A stretch of 64,000 nucleotides of DNA from Acanthamoeba lenticulata. Taxonomy: Eukaryota; Discosea; Longamoebia; Acanthamoebidae. This document shows, piece after piece, positions 10,091-21,216 of this stretch. Both the position numbers and the translations under genes were made by a program. Position 1 is the first letter of the stretch, and each line of letters starts with the position of its first letter. The stretch lies in NCBI GenBank assembly GCA_002179805.1, contig NAVB01000082.1, forward strand, positions 20,164 to 84,163, given 5' to 3'. The notes beneath the pieces are model-generated. The model ran no database searches. It was not told where the DNA came from and was given only the letters and a program-made list of their open reading frames with translations.

Positions 10091-12931
10091 TTACAATTCG
10101 TCGTCACCGGCAGAGGCGAGGCCATCGGCAGGACTGAAGTTGATCGAATTGCGTCCTGCGCGCAACCTCCTTTTTTTCGCCCAGCCCAAGGCCACGATGA
10201 CAGCCGTGATACCAATGACGGTTACCACCGCCACAGGAACTGCCACAGCCACAGCAATCATCCACCTCTGGTCATCGCCCGTAGATGAACGCGGCTTGAC
10301 AAGGACTCCAAAGTCTGCACAGTCATGCCAAGCATTAGTCTGCATCATTCAAGCACTTGTGCAGGCGGTTGAGAGGTACATGGTCCTGGAGGTAGTACCA
10401 GGATCATGGATGAGCGTGGACGAGTTGAAGTAGGGGAAGCGCAGCACCAGTTCGGACGTCCCCGTGTTCACGAGGCTCTCCGTACAGACGACCGTCGTCG
10501 TCACGGGGCTCGCAGCGTCGTCCGAGTGACGGTGGACCACTTCGGCGATGTTGAGCACGCGAATGGTGGTCTCCACTTGGCCGCCGTGCTGCCCGAGCAG
10601 CTCGTATACCGTCACTCTGCCTGACATGTCCAGATCGTCGGCTGCAGTGAGAGACCTGGCCGAGGCGAACGGCGGATCGATAGTGAAGGCCACTTCGAGA
10701 GAGTGTGACCACCACTGCCGTGGCATTGCCTGGGAACAGAGGCATCGCAAGAACGAACTGTTGGTCCGAGTTGTTGAGCATGTCTGCGGGTGGAGACACG
10801 CGCCACTTGCCCTCGAGGACAGCGCTCTGAACCACCGAGCCGTTGGGCGCCACCTCGTTGAGCCGCGGAAACGTGTAGCCCACCGAATAGTCCTCCGAGA
10901 ACGACAACGACTCTCGCGCCGACCTGTCCGCTGGCAGTATGCTGAACTTGGGACGCAGCTGATTGAGCTCCAGGAGAAAGGGAATGGAGGCTGAGGCATT
11001 GGAGAAGAGCGACGTCGATGGTAGGATGGCAAAGTCGACCACCGAGCCAGAGGCAGCACGCAGAAATTCTGGCGAGGCCTCTAGCGAAAGGCTGCCATAG
11101 ACCCCGGCTGCAGTGATGTTCCGCTCTAGGACGCGCAGTTCGATCACACTCGATTCCGTGGCGTCTAGATACGTAAGCCTTGAGCCAAGCGCCTTATGAC
11201 AATGAACCAGTGGGGGCGTCGTACCAGGAGGGAAGTAGAAGTGTGACGCGTTCGTGGTGAGTGTGTAGTCGCCTCCAAGCGCATGGAACGGTGCCACTGT
11301 TCCGCGAGATTCTGCGAAGCCAGGGAATGCTTTGGCGCGCACATAGAGCGGCTGTTCTCTCGACACGTACTGATCGACGAAGGGCGTGATGAATTCCAGA
11401 GACACCACCGGGAGGAAGGTGACCTCTGCGCAGTCGTCACCTATGCACCAATGTTTGCTTGAGTTGTGCTCGATAATGGTGGTGCTGGCTGCGTCGATCG
11501 CCACGTGGCCTTGCTGATTCCAAAGACCAGGACCAAACATAAAGATGCCCCACACTGAAACGCCTGGATCATGGAAGATCATGGTGGGTCTGAATGCTGA
11601 TGAAAGACAGGACAGCCTCATAACTTACCTCCACCACTGATGTCGATGTGCACCAGACCCTTTTGCACCCAATAGACAGTCGACCCGCCCGAGAAATCGA
11701 CGCCTGAAAGGACAACAGTGATATACAAGCCACATTAACCCAGCAAGGCCTTGATGAAGTTGTTGACATACCGGTAACAGACGAATCAACGTTGGCGGTG
11801 ATATTGACATCCCCTGTTTGCAACCACATGAAGGACCCTTGAGCGCCTGTCGTGCGCACAGCTGCAGGAGAAAAGAATTAATTCCCATGCGCAGGCGGGC
11901 GCTGCGCTCATCACATGTGGTAAAACCCACATTTGGTCACGGTAGGTACCTACAAACAAGTGATTCGGGAGGCCCTCTGAATCGAGGACGAAAGTTGCTG
12001 CCCCGGTTTGGTTCCACACCACATTCTCGGTGTTGGGCTGGATAGTCACACCTACCACAAGGAGTGGTAAACATCTCAATTTCAGCACCCACCCATATGC
12101 TTGTACGCACCCAAGTGGTAGGGTGGCAGGCCAGGAGACACTAAAAAGGTCGCATTTCCCTCCTGATGCCATGAGGCATTGCCCTGCAATGCGACACCAT
12201 GAATTCCACCAACAAAGCACTCAAGTTCGCCCCGCTGAATCCAGCTTCCGTTGGCGACGAGGATGCTTGATAACGAGTCTTCGCTAAACACAGCTCTCAC
12301 GGAAACATCTCCCAGTTGGACCCAAGTCCCTTTCTCTGCCACTTCGATGCCTGTGTCCCCTCAAGTTTGGGCATCGTCATGAGTCAGTCAAGTCGAAAAA
12401 GTCCAATAACAGTAGGAGCGTACCAGCGTTGTGCAGCTCAAACGTCCCTGTGGTGGTCACAGAGGCGGCTGCCCGTATGCTCAGCCACCGCCCAGTGCCG
12501 TTGATTACCACCACCCCGCCGTCCTCCAAAGCGCTGGGGGCGGGGCTGCAACGTTAGTGAGAGCAATTGGTTTCATAGGCAAGCAGAAGAAGAAGGTGTC
12601 GTACTTGAGGGCGAGAGGCTTGGTCACGTTGGCCCAGGACTCGTTGTACAAGCCCCCGTGGATATTAATCGTCGCATGCGGTTGTGCTGCGGAAATTGCC
12701 TCGCCGACCGTCGTGTATTCACACGTCGAGCACACCTCAAGGACCGCATTTGCTTCGACCCTGTAGATGGGTAGCCAGAAAGGTGTTGGTAACCCAGCCT
12801 TGGAGAATAACGCCACAAGAGGCTCCGTACATTAGCGATTGGGAGGAGAAGGAGCAGACGCAGACGAGTGCCATCAGAAGTATCGAGGCCTTAGTGAGGC
12901 CCCGTGCTTGTCGGGCTAGAGGTGAGTGCAT
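10091..12931 (-). CDS. Secreted type I membrane protein with parallel beta-helix repeats, nine exons, one frameshift
   Basis: Exons joined by phase (minus strand): 12931-12831, 12760-12605, 12545-12424, 12350-12111, 12051-11950, 11861-11772, 11703-11629, 11596-10357, 10314-10091. The start ATG 12931 opens a signal peptide (SILLMALVCVCSF). The next exon has YTTVGEAISAAQPHATINI followed by HGGLYNES and KPLALK, the hallmark of the first coils of pectin-lyase-like right-handed beta-helices. Several small exons then each carry a W-x-Q-x-G type turn. The C terminus has one membrane helix (about 10180-10265), then KKRR and a short tail. Many NxS/T sites are present. A one-base slip in a CT run (minus strand, about 10697-10704) breaks the large exon, by mutation or sequence error. 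A surface adhesin or glycan-binding role is only an inference. Confidence 0.72.
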
Positions 12932-13904
12932 CTCGGCTGTGTGACCGAGTACTTGTTGCGCGACGGAAGTAAAAAGGTCAGTGCAGCCTTAGAAAGACGC
13001 GCCAAGGGCAAAAAGCATAAGCAAAGCCAAGCCAGTAAAAACAGGGAACTGAAAGATGTGGACGCTGGCAGGTTTGGTGCCGCGGATCGAACTGTGGCGC
13101 CAGGCTCGACACATCCTGGGGGTGCGTGTGTGTCTGCTGGCCGGTCCAAGTGCCCCGTCTGCTTCGGTGGGGGTGCGGATAGGACGCGCCGGCGCCAGCG
13201 GTGCCAGCCGGCTGGTTCGAGCGACTCTGGAAGGCAAGGCCGCTGCCTCGCCAGCCTACCTCTCCTACACGACCGCCATTGGCGTCACTGCCGAGAGAGG
13301 CCCCAGTGGCGTCGCCGACAGGGAGATAGCACTGCTGGTGCAAGTCGTCTCTCCCGGTAGCGATGAGGTCATCTGTGCGGCGCCATTGCTCCTCGAAGGT
13401 CTTTTCGCCCTCTTTAGTTCTCATCTCCTCCTCCAGCCTCTTCTTTCTCACCCTCTTCCAAACACATTCTAGGCTGCCGCCTGGGATTGGAGGTGCCCAC
13501 GAGCCGCCAGGGCAGCGCAAAGTCGCTGGGCACCTCGGCAGTGCCTTCGCCTTGAGAAAACGGCACCTCGGCGGACCGGCGACCTGGGCAGATGAGCGGC
13601 CACCCGAGCGCCGGGATAGCCTCAGAGATCAGGCACCCGGCGCAACGGAAATTATGATACTGGCGGCAGGTTCAAACTGCACTTTGACACACAGCGCGGT
13701 TGAGAGTAACTTGATTATCCTCATTGCGAGGGCGTCTTGCAACTGGGGCTCCATTCCAAGGGTCGGTCATGCCAGACCGATAGATTCGGATCCTCGACCT
13801 TGGCCTCGATCAATGACGAGACCCTCCACAGACCATGCCAAGAGGACACCATTCGCTCTTCTCTGTTGATGAACTCTCGGCTGTACATGTTAGGATTTGG
13901 TGGC
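12932..13904. other. Intergenic, no supported gene
   Basis: ORFs on both strands are compositionally biased (Arg/Ser/Pro) and show no recognised motif. Shared promoter sequence for the membrane-protein gene on the minus strand is expected just right of 12931. Confidence 0.35.
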
Positions 13905-14870
13905 CTAGTGGGTGTAGTTGGTGATGATGAGGTGCGTGGAACAGGCCACCTGCTGATTGCGCTTCATGTTGTAGTTTTTCGCATAGGCCGCCCTCACGTA
14001 GCCACGGTAGAGTTCGCGCATCAGCGGCGAGTCGGCCACGATCAAGAGGCACCGCGCCCGCGACTCCTCAAACAGGTTGAACAGGGTCTCGTGTTCGCGT
14101 CGGCCAAACTGCTCCTCGCCCTGGACTCGAGCGCCGGGGTAGTGATCGAAGCCCATGTAGGGAGGGTCGAGAAAGAGGAAGGCTTCCGGGGAGTCACAGT
14201 GCTCGCCCATGGTGTCCTCGAACGATGACAGCAGCACTTGGCTGCGCCCAAGAAGGCTCGCATAGGCGGGGTCCAGCAGCCGAGAGCACGAAGGCACGCG
14301 GCCGTTGGCCGTGCGGTTCCAGCCAGTATTGAAACGGCCCCACCGGTCGTACTGGTCGATGCCGCGGAAGCACGTCTGGCGCAGGTAGTAGAACCGAAAG
14401 GCTTCGAGAAGCGGCTGCCCGCCAGTTACGAGAGCATCGCGAATGTAGAGGTAGTTGGCCTCTGTATTGGGGTATTGCTCCACGAGAGAGGCCAGACGGG
14501 GTCCTCGGCGTGCCTGCACCTGCTGGTAGAAGTTGATCACCAGCGGATTGGCGTCAGCGACGACACTGGCTCCCGGATGGTTGAGGTGAAAGTAGGTGGC
14601 GCCACCACCAACAAAGGGTTCCACGTAGAGGTCAAACTCGCCGCGCTCGGGGATGAACGGCGCATAGTGCTTGATCTCTGTCCGCTTGCCTCCCGGGTAG
14701 CGAAAGAGAGGTGCCAAGGAGCGCTGCAGGCGTTCCTGCTCAAACGAGCCCCAAGGCCCAGTTGACGGAACCGACCAGGTGTCGACACCGATGGCTTGGT
14801 ACGGTATATCGTAGGCGGTTCTGCCGCTGTTGCTGCCTGCCAGTGGCGCGATGGCGCTCCAGTGGCGCAT
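13905..14870 (-). CDS. D12-class DNA N6-adenine methyltransferase, intronless
   Basis: A single uninterrupted frame of 321 residues contains the D12-class (Dam-like) motif order: FRYPGGKR (residues 56-63, motif X, AdoMet side), EPFVGGGATYF (84-94, motif I, AdoMet loop) and LDPPYMGF (234-241, motif IV, catalytic DPPY). The length fits the family (about 260-330). Such enzymes transfer a methyl group from AdoMet to N6 of adenine in DNA. They are common in bacteria, phages and giant DNA viruses and rare as nuclear genes. The lack of introns in an intron-rich genome and the pseudogene-rich surroundings suggest transfer. The start may be later than ATG 14870, since the first 45 residues show no motif. 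Confidence 0.88.
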   Translation of the reverse strand: MRHWSAIAPLAGSNSGRTAYDIPYQAIGVDTWSVPSTGPWGSFEQERLQRSLAPLFRYPGGKRTEIKHYAPFIPERGEFDLYVEPFVGGGATYFHLNHPGASVVADANPLVINFYQQVQARRGPRLASLVEQYPNTEANYLYIRDALVTGGQPLLEAFRFYYLRQTCFRGIDQYDRWGRFNTGWNRTANGRVPSCSRLLDPAYASLLGRSQVLLSSFEDTMGEHCDSPEAFLFLDPPYMGFDHYPGARVQGEEQFGRREHETLFNLFEESRARCLLIVADSPLMRELYRGYVRAAYAKNYNMKRNQQVACSTHLIITNYTH

Positions 14871-16018
14871 CTCTCAAGGTGGAGCGGGTGCAGCACGGGC
14901 GTCCTTGACTTTAAGGCCGCAGGTATTCTCACGCTCGTCTCACGAGCGCTGCAGCTGCAGGGCCAGGAGGTGGGGTCATCACGCTGTAGCGCCTTCCCGT
15001 GACTGTGGCAGAGTGCGACCGGCCTACCTCACCTCATTGGTTAGTCGCCTCTGGCGGTGCCACCAGATCTCTGGCACCGGTCCCGTGGGGCTTCCACAGT
15101 GGCGAGAAGATTCTCAGCACTGACATCACATCGAGCGTATGGTCGTTCGCAAGAGTACAACGATTGGAGAAGAGCCCAAAACTGACTGACCCGCTGCGTC
15201 ATCGCTCTGTTTGATCTTCACGTGAAGTCCCTCAGAAGTAATGCTTCAAACAACTGCCACTCTCCTCTGCTTCACTTCTACCTCTCATTGCGATAACACG
15301 ACAATGCTGGGCTCTACGGCAACGTGAGGCGATGGCGAGGGGAAAAAATGCAAGCGTCTCCTTGCTTGGCCAGGAAGGGTGTGAGGTGTGCGCACGGCAA
15401 AGGTCAATACTGTAACTCTAGCGGTTTCTGTGGCGGTCAAGCGGCCAAGCCACACAAGTGGCATGATGACCTGTTGGACCTCGCCTGAGACCACGGCTGA
15501 GTTGCCCTCATAGGTTGAGTCTCTTTTTGATCATGGTCCGCTGCAGAAGGCACACCCAATGCGGGGATCCGGAAGCAATCCCCAGGCACATGCCACAACG
15601 CTCAGAGAGTGGGGAGTTCACCTCAGTTGGTAGTTTGATGAGGTCTCACACCAAGTGCGTTGTAAAGGCTTGGTGTGCTCAAGTTGCACAACTAGCACCA
15701 TGCAGGTGGCAGTGGTCGCATTTCAGTCCATCGCTCACTGCATGTCCACGTTCTGCTCTATGTACTAGGTTGATCTCTCCCTGGACTCCACCATGGTGAG
15801 CTCATGGGGCAATATGACCCAGAAGCCTGAGAACCAAACCCTCAACCCTTAGTTGTGGTCCTACCTTGGCAGGAGGACATCCGTGGCATGAGCCCCCAGC
15901 AGGAGCCGCACATTTTAGTGGAGAAAATGCCCTCTTTGTGAGGTTCCACTTTGAGCATGCTACATGTAGGTGCCATCTCTGGAGGCGTCCGCACAGGTGT
16001 AGGAGAAACGCTTCTCAT
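14871..16018. other. Intergenic, no supported gene
   Basis: On the minus strand around 15500-15800 a broken Cys/His-rich reading is visible over about 100 codons with several stops, perhaps an old coding relic. I could not place it in a family. Confidence 0.35.
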
Positions 16019-16563
16019 TACACGGCAATGCTGGGCTCCTATTCCTACCTTAAGGCCCCGTTCTAGTGTTTTGCCGGTTGGCCGACTTCGAAGTTCTTTT
16101 CTGGGCAAAAACCAGGCAAACGCTGGAATTCCGAATATCGTTGCGCAACGATATTCGGGAATCCTTTGATACCTTCATATATCCAGACATTTATTAATCG
16201 TTTGAAATCCCTTTTCTTCTTCAATAAATAAATAGTCATTTTTTTTAAAAAATCCAAATGGAAAAGCTACGACGTAGCCCAAAGAAGGATCGGCTCTGCT
16301 TCATTCACCGCCGCCTATCCTTCCTCCATCGACGTCGTCATCACACCATCACCATAATCATCAAGTGCCGCAGCTGACGTCGTAGTCTTTTAATCTAAAT
16401 GCTGAATAAAACAAACAGGCGCATCTTCTTACCTAATTTCTTTAACCAAAATGTTTACGAAATTTATTCTGAAACAATAAACGAAATTGGGGAAGCCAAA
16501 CCAATCGGGTAAACACTAGAACGGGGCCTTAAGGTAGGAATAGGAGCCCAGCATTGCCGTGTA
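16019..16563. mobile_element. Short inverted-repeat element (MITE-like) with AT-rich core
   Basis: A perfect 53-bp inverted repeat frames the segment: left arm 16019-16071, right arm 16511-16563. The interior (16072-16510) is much more AT-rich than its surroundings, has no credible ORF, and includes a 40-bp palindromic motif (16125-16164). Inner flanks of the arms retain weaker inverted similarity. This is the structure of a non-autonomous TIR transposon, though the true element ends and target duplication are unclear: the arms may extend beyond the transposon into an inverted duplication of flanking DNA. Confidence 0.65.
16125..16164. repeat. Palindromic dispersed repeat, copy 1
   Basis: Positions 16131-16158 form a perfect 28-bp palindrome (half CCGAATATCGTTGC) inside a 40-bp near-palindrome. 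The flank to its left (about 16090-16124, with CCAGGCAAACGCTGG) is shared in reverse orientation with the copy at 27689-27785. Confidence 0.8.
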
Positions 16564-17153
16564 GCGTAGGTCCGCGGAAGGGGCTGGGTTGTGCTGCGGG
16601 TAGGGGCAAATTGGAAGAGAGGAGGCATTCCTTTTTATACGTGAGCGGCGCTCCGCGCTCGTGCGAAGACCTGGAGCACCTGGAACAGCCAAAAAAAAAA
16701 AGCAACAAAATCCGCCAGCCAATGGGGACGAGACTGAGGGCGAAAAGCAAGGCCTCCCCCCCTTGCTCTTCCCTGCCCAGGGTGAAATAAAAAGCCGCTT
16801 TGCAATAAAAGTAAAAACCGGCTCAAATCATCGACCAATGTTGCGAGACTAGCGGCGAAAAAGCAAGCCCTTCAGTGTGTGAGGGCCTTTGGCGCTGCCG
16901 GCGAGAGCGCCTCTGTAATCAAAATGAATCTCAGTGTTGGCACAGATTTGAATTTTCAATCAATAGCATCAGTTAACCTGACATCTCTCTCGAACTGGCA
17001 CCAGTTTCGCAGATGGCCTGCACAGTAATCTGTAGCAGTGTGGCCTGTGCGAGGTTATTGTGGCCAAGCCCACCTAATGCCTAAAATGGGGCAGAGGGCC
17101 AGGGTGATGGTGGGGAGGCAAGCCCAACATCTTGCCTCCAGACTCAGGGAGGC
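16564..17153. other. Intergenic, no supported gene
   Basis: No reading frame shows a known motif. The last part may be upstream debris of the topoisomerase relic. Confidence 0.35.
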
Positions 17154-18870
17154 ATGAGATACGGCGTGTTTCCACTCAAAGGAAAAGTGTGCAACGTGAG
17201 CGGAATGAATGCCGACAAAATTGGAAGTAACGAGGAGCTGAGCCAGCTAGCCAATGACGGACACGGCTCTTCTTCTTCTTCTTCTTCAAGGGAAAGAAGT
17301 CAGAGAAGAAGAAGAAGAAGAAGAAAAAGAAGAAGAAGAAGACAAAGAAGGGAGCACAACAACAGCCACAACGCAAGGCAGCCAATGACAGGAAGGACTG
17401 GATCAACAGCTGTCAGGTTTGCTGCCAGCCCGCCCTTCTCTTCTTTGTCGGTTGAGATCTGACCAGTCTTGTATTACCTCGGACCAATGTCACCTACAGC
17501 CGGGCTCCTACATCGATTACCCGAGGCCCAAGATCTCGTACTCGGACTTTGTCAACAAAGAGCTCATCCACTTTGCCATAGACGACTGCCACCGATCCAT
17601 TCCTTCGCTCATCGATGGACTAAAGCCCAGCCAACGCAAGATTCTTTTCACTTTACTCACGCGGTGCCCCAACGAGGAAGTCCGCGTGGCGGCGCAGCTG
17701 AGCGGCTTGGTGTTGCTGCACGCGGCCTACACCACGGAGAAGAATCGCTGAACAAGGCCATCACCGGGATGGCCCAAGACTTTGTGGGATCCAATAACAT
17801 CAACCTGCTCCGCCCCATTGGCAGTTTCGGCAGCCGGCTTCAGGGTGGCCAAGACTGCGCTAAGGCGAGGTGCGACCTTCCCCCTCCCCGTCATCGGGCA
17901 TCAGGAACTAATAATTTCGTTCGTCGTTTGACTCGGCAGGTTTATCCACACCACACCCGCCTGAGCGGGATAACCCGTTTTATTTTCCACCCCGACGACG
18001 ACAAGATCCTTCCTTACCTCCAAGACGACGGATCGCTAGTAGAGCCACGCTTCTACGTGCCTGTGATCCCCATGATCCTTGTCAATGGGTCCCTCGGGAT
18101 AGGCACTGGATGGAAGTCAGACGTGCCTAGCTACCGGCCAGCCGACATCGTGAATACCATCCGGCGCTGGTTGAAAGGCCGAAAATGCCAAGAGATGGTG
18201 CCCTGGTACCGCAACTTTGAGGTACCTGGAACATTCTTGGCAGCACAGAAAATACAGAAGCGCTAAATTCTGCTCGCTACCGTGCCCAGGGTTCGATCAC
18301 ATTCGAACCGAAAGACGCGCGCTACAGAACCAGCGGATGCTGCGAAAAGCTCCCGGACAAACGGCTGCGGATCACGGAGCTCCCCATCGGTAAGTGGACG
18401 CAGGTATACAAGAATGACTTGATCAAGATGACAAAGCCACCTGACAAGACGGCTGCGACAGTCGTGGTATCGCTTAACGTTCTCCATGCCCGATACAACC
18501 ACTCGACCTCTGATTTGTGTATTTCTATCCTTTTTTACTGGCACAGGATTTTACCGAGCATCATACCGACACGAAAGTGCTTAATTGTGACGCTGACCGA
18601 CGAGGCCGCCAAGTGGATCAAGAAGAAGTTTAAACTGTGCACCTACCTCCGCACAACGAGCATGCACCTCTTTAATCGAGAGGGGCGCATAGTACTCTAC
18701 GAGTCTACCAACGAGATTATGATCTGCGGGGGCTCACAAGTGATCCCGATGCGGACGACGGCTACGACTACCTCTTGGACTTGCCCATCCGCCAATTCAC
18801 CAGGGATAACGTACGCGCCTCCACCAACCGTGCCTTGAGAGAGACCCTTATCTATATCTCGCGTCCACAC
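17154..18870 (+). pseudogene. DNA topoisomerase II pseudogene
   Basis: Fragments in correct order match eukaryotic type IIA topoisomerase: RYGVFPLKGK (17157 on), NDRKDWINSCQ (about 17383-17415), then across an intron (GT after 17415, AG at 17509) PGSYIDYPRPKISYSDFVNK and SIPSLIDGLKPSQRKILF, NFVGSNNINLL-type and RLQGGQD segments, FIFHPDDDKILPYL, PVIPMILVNGSLGIGTGW (about 18060-18112), RITELPIGKWTQ (about 18362-18400), HHTDTK, MHLFNREGRI and YDYLLDLPI. The TOPRIM metal-binding part is missing, at least four frame changes break it, and the expected active-site Tyr appears as Phe. Retained introns show it came from a genomic copy, not a retrocopy. Confidence 0.88.
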
Positions 18871-19479
18871 AGGTGTCCAAGTTAAAGACAACGTCTTGAG
18901 CTCTCGCTCAGAGAACCAGCAGCGTGTGCACACCGGCTTTTGATCTTAGGGTTAGGTTATCAAAAGCAATTGCACTAATTGTACAACTAAGTGGGGGTGT
19001 AGACTTGCATGAGCTTGAGGGATTTGTCAGCGTCCTCTGTAAGCATGTTGACATCACCCACTGGGTGGCGAAGGTTGTCTTCAGTGAAGGGCATGGAGAG
19101 CAGGCACTCCACCCTCAGGATTCACATGCAGGCTCCAATTGGACAACCTTAACATCTTGGCTTGCTGCTCCCATTGCTCCAGCCGCAGCCGCCGCACGTA
19201 CCCTCCCTCCTCATCCTTCTCAGTGGCCACCGCGCCCTCTCCCTTGATGCGGGTGGGGTACAGGCTGTCAAAGCCGAGGGGCACTCTCTGGCCTCAGTGG
19301 CAGATGTGGATAACCCTAGCAATCCCCTCCCGCCTGCAAGAGACTCCACTGGACCTCAATCGCTTTTGGGCACAACAGAAGTCTCCAATCAGTTCACCTA
19401 CCCCACACTTACTCGCCCATCAGGCAATGATCTTACATGAAGAAACGATGTCCAAGGAGCTCCTGTGGCCACTTCTGCT
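18871..19479. other. Intergenic, degraded sequence
   Basis: No intact gene. Minus-strand fragments around 19080-19290 look protein-like (for example LRLEQWEQQAKMLRLSNW) but have stops and no recognisable family; they could be the far end of the F-box/Rho relic. Confidence 0.35.
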
Positions 19480-20433
19480 GACGCCGACCTGCAGCACCAG
19501 CTTGACACCGTCGCACAAATATTGGCGCTGTGTGAACACAGACACGAACGTAGGGGCAACACAATGACATGAGTGAGTGAGTGAGTTAAGGTCATCAGAG
19601 GTGATGTGCCAAGAGCGGGTGAGCGTCATGTGACATGCACGCATGCTCATGTCGATGTACGCCTGGGATCTGCACCTCAAGTCGTCAATGGCGATGCACA
19701 TCAGGAAGCAGTCCGCCTGCGGATACGACAGAGACGCAGCCGGTCATACCTGCCACCACAGCACAACGCATCAGACTCCAGTCAATGCGAGAGAGAGAGA
19801 GAGAGAGAGCGAGAGACGGCGCACTTGAACTGGCCGGCAGTGTCCCACACAGCGCGACGCTAACTTGGTTGCCGCCCACATCTATGGTGGCCGTCCACTC
19901 ATCAAACACTGTCAGTATGTACTCGACGCCGTCGGGGGACCAGCCCAGCGTGGCAAAGGCGAGCAGTAGCAAGGTCTTGCCCACCGCGCCCGACCTGCGG
20001 CGACCTTGCACATCGACGGCGCCCGGGGCGGGCAGCCGCACCCGGTTGAGGTAGTGGTCCTGCACTTCCTGCATGCTCTGCAGGTGGCCCGCGTTGGCCT
20101 GCAGCTCCCTCACGTACGTCACGTAGAGTCGTTTGTAGTCAAATATCTCGGTCGCCCTCTCGTTGTCGTCCGTGCTCTTGGCCTCAGCCTCGGCGTGGCG
20201 CGGGTAGTGCGCGGTGAGGTCCACGCACCAGACGACTGATGATCTGGCACCATATCACCTGCGAGTTGGCGGCCTCTTGCCACGCGAGAGACCATGGCGC
20301 ACCGCCCAAAGTCGCGCTCGTCGGTCAAGAAGCCAAGCACGTTCACGAGTACGTCGAAGCCAATCCCTTGCCACACGTAGTCGGCTTTGGTGCGCATACC
20401 AAAGACGTCCGGTTGCGGTCTCAGCTTGAACAC
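19480..20433 (-). pseudogene. F-box plus Rho-family GTPase fusion gene, decayed
   Basis: Reading down the minus strand there is first an F-box (DVLVNVLGFLTDERDFGRCA, then after a one-base slip near 20290 WQEAANSQVIWC), a linker, and then a Rho-type GTP-binding domain: GAVGKTLLLLAF (P-loop), YILTVFDEW (switch I), WDTAGQ in a shifted frame (about 19833-19850), YDRLR, then in another frame SYPQADCFLMCIAIDD, and CDGVKLVL further on. At least four frameshifts, one a repeated TG dinucleotide before WDTAG, make it non-functional. An intron between WDTAGQ and YDRLR (containing a CT microsatellite) is likely. Both domains are on one strand, adjacent and in the same order throughout. Confidence 0.75.
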
Positions 20434-21216
20434 GGTGAAGCAACGCTGGCGGCCCGTGGTTGACCGCCTGATGCGACGTCACTGCTAGATTTGGCCCTTC
20501 AACGCGATCGATTGCATGTCAGTCACGCGGCATGCTTGAGCGCACACAGGACGTCTCGCTCGAACAGGAGCAGGGCGTGCGGGCCGATGCAGTGCTGGTG
20601 ATCGGCGAAGCTCTCCATCGCGTCACTCGAGTACGCAGGCCCGGCGTTGGATCAATGATCAGCGTGAGCAGGCCAGCGTCTCCGTGGGCTCGGCACGGTT
20701 CCTCCGGGAGCTCTGCGCGAGGAGGAAGCGAGTCAGTTCGGCGCCTAACGCCCACTCACGGCAAGAGCCGGGACGAAAGCGAGAGACAAGATGCGTGCCT
20801 GGTCGGTGTTGAAGTAGTGCGTGAGCGTCTTTGTTTGGTGCTAAGCTTCGCAACCTGCTCCAGACCGCATGCGTGTCGCCTCCAGCGTCTCTCCGCCTCC
20901 AGCTGACGTCAGCTGCTGCGTGCGTGATCGATCACACACTCGCTTCCTAGCCATGGCGTGAGTAGATGAGAGTGATGAGGGCAAACGGGGGGGAAGGCTG
21001 GCGGGTCACCTCTGGGCCAGTGGCTCGTGTAGCGCGACGTGCGACTGCACACACGGCGGTTCCCTTAAAAATCGACAAGAAACATTAATAATTGCTTCGC
21101 AATGGCGTTTTTGGGTTGGCCCAACGAATCGAATGCTTGGCCAATGAAAGCTTTCACAGGCATCTGAACCACCTTTATAAGTCGGGCCAAAACCCACACA
21201 AACAGCAACAACTGCC
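20434..21216. other. Intergenic, possible coding relic
   Basis: Minus-strand segments at about 20530-20840 look protein-like (for example SFADHQHCIGPHALLLFERD) but lie in different frames. They may be upstream exons of the F-box/Rho relic or another broken gene. A TATA-like TTTATAAG lies at 21174-21181, about 40 bases before the Fanzor-type ORF. Confidence 0.35.

Noticed and set aside
13060..13120. tRNA-like B box (AGTTCGATCC) on the minus strand
   Set aside because: The bases around it do not pair as a T-arm and no acceptor or anticodon arms can be drawn.
15842..16108. Minus ORF reading into the left arm of the inverted-repeat element
   Set aside because: The same peptide end (YTAMLGSYSYLKAPF) appears from the other arm because of the inverted repeat; no gene signal remains outside it.
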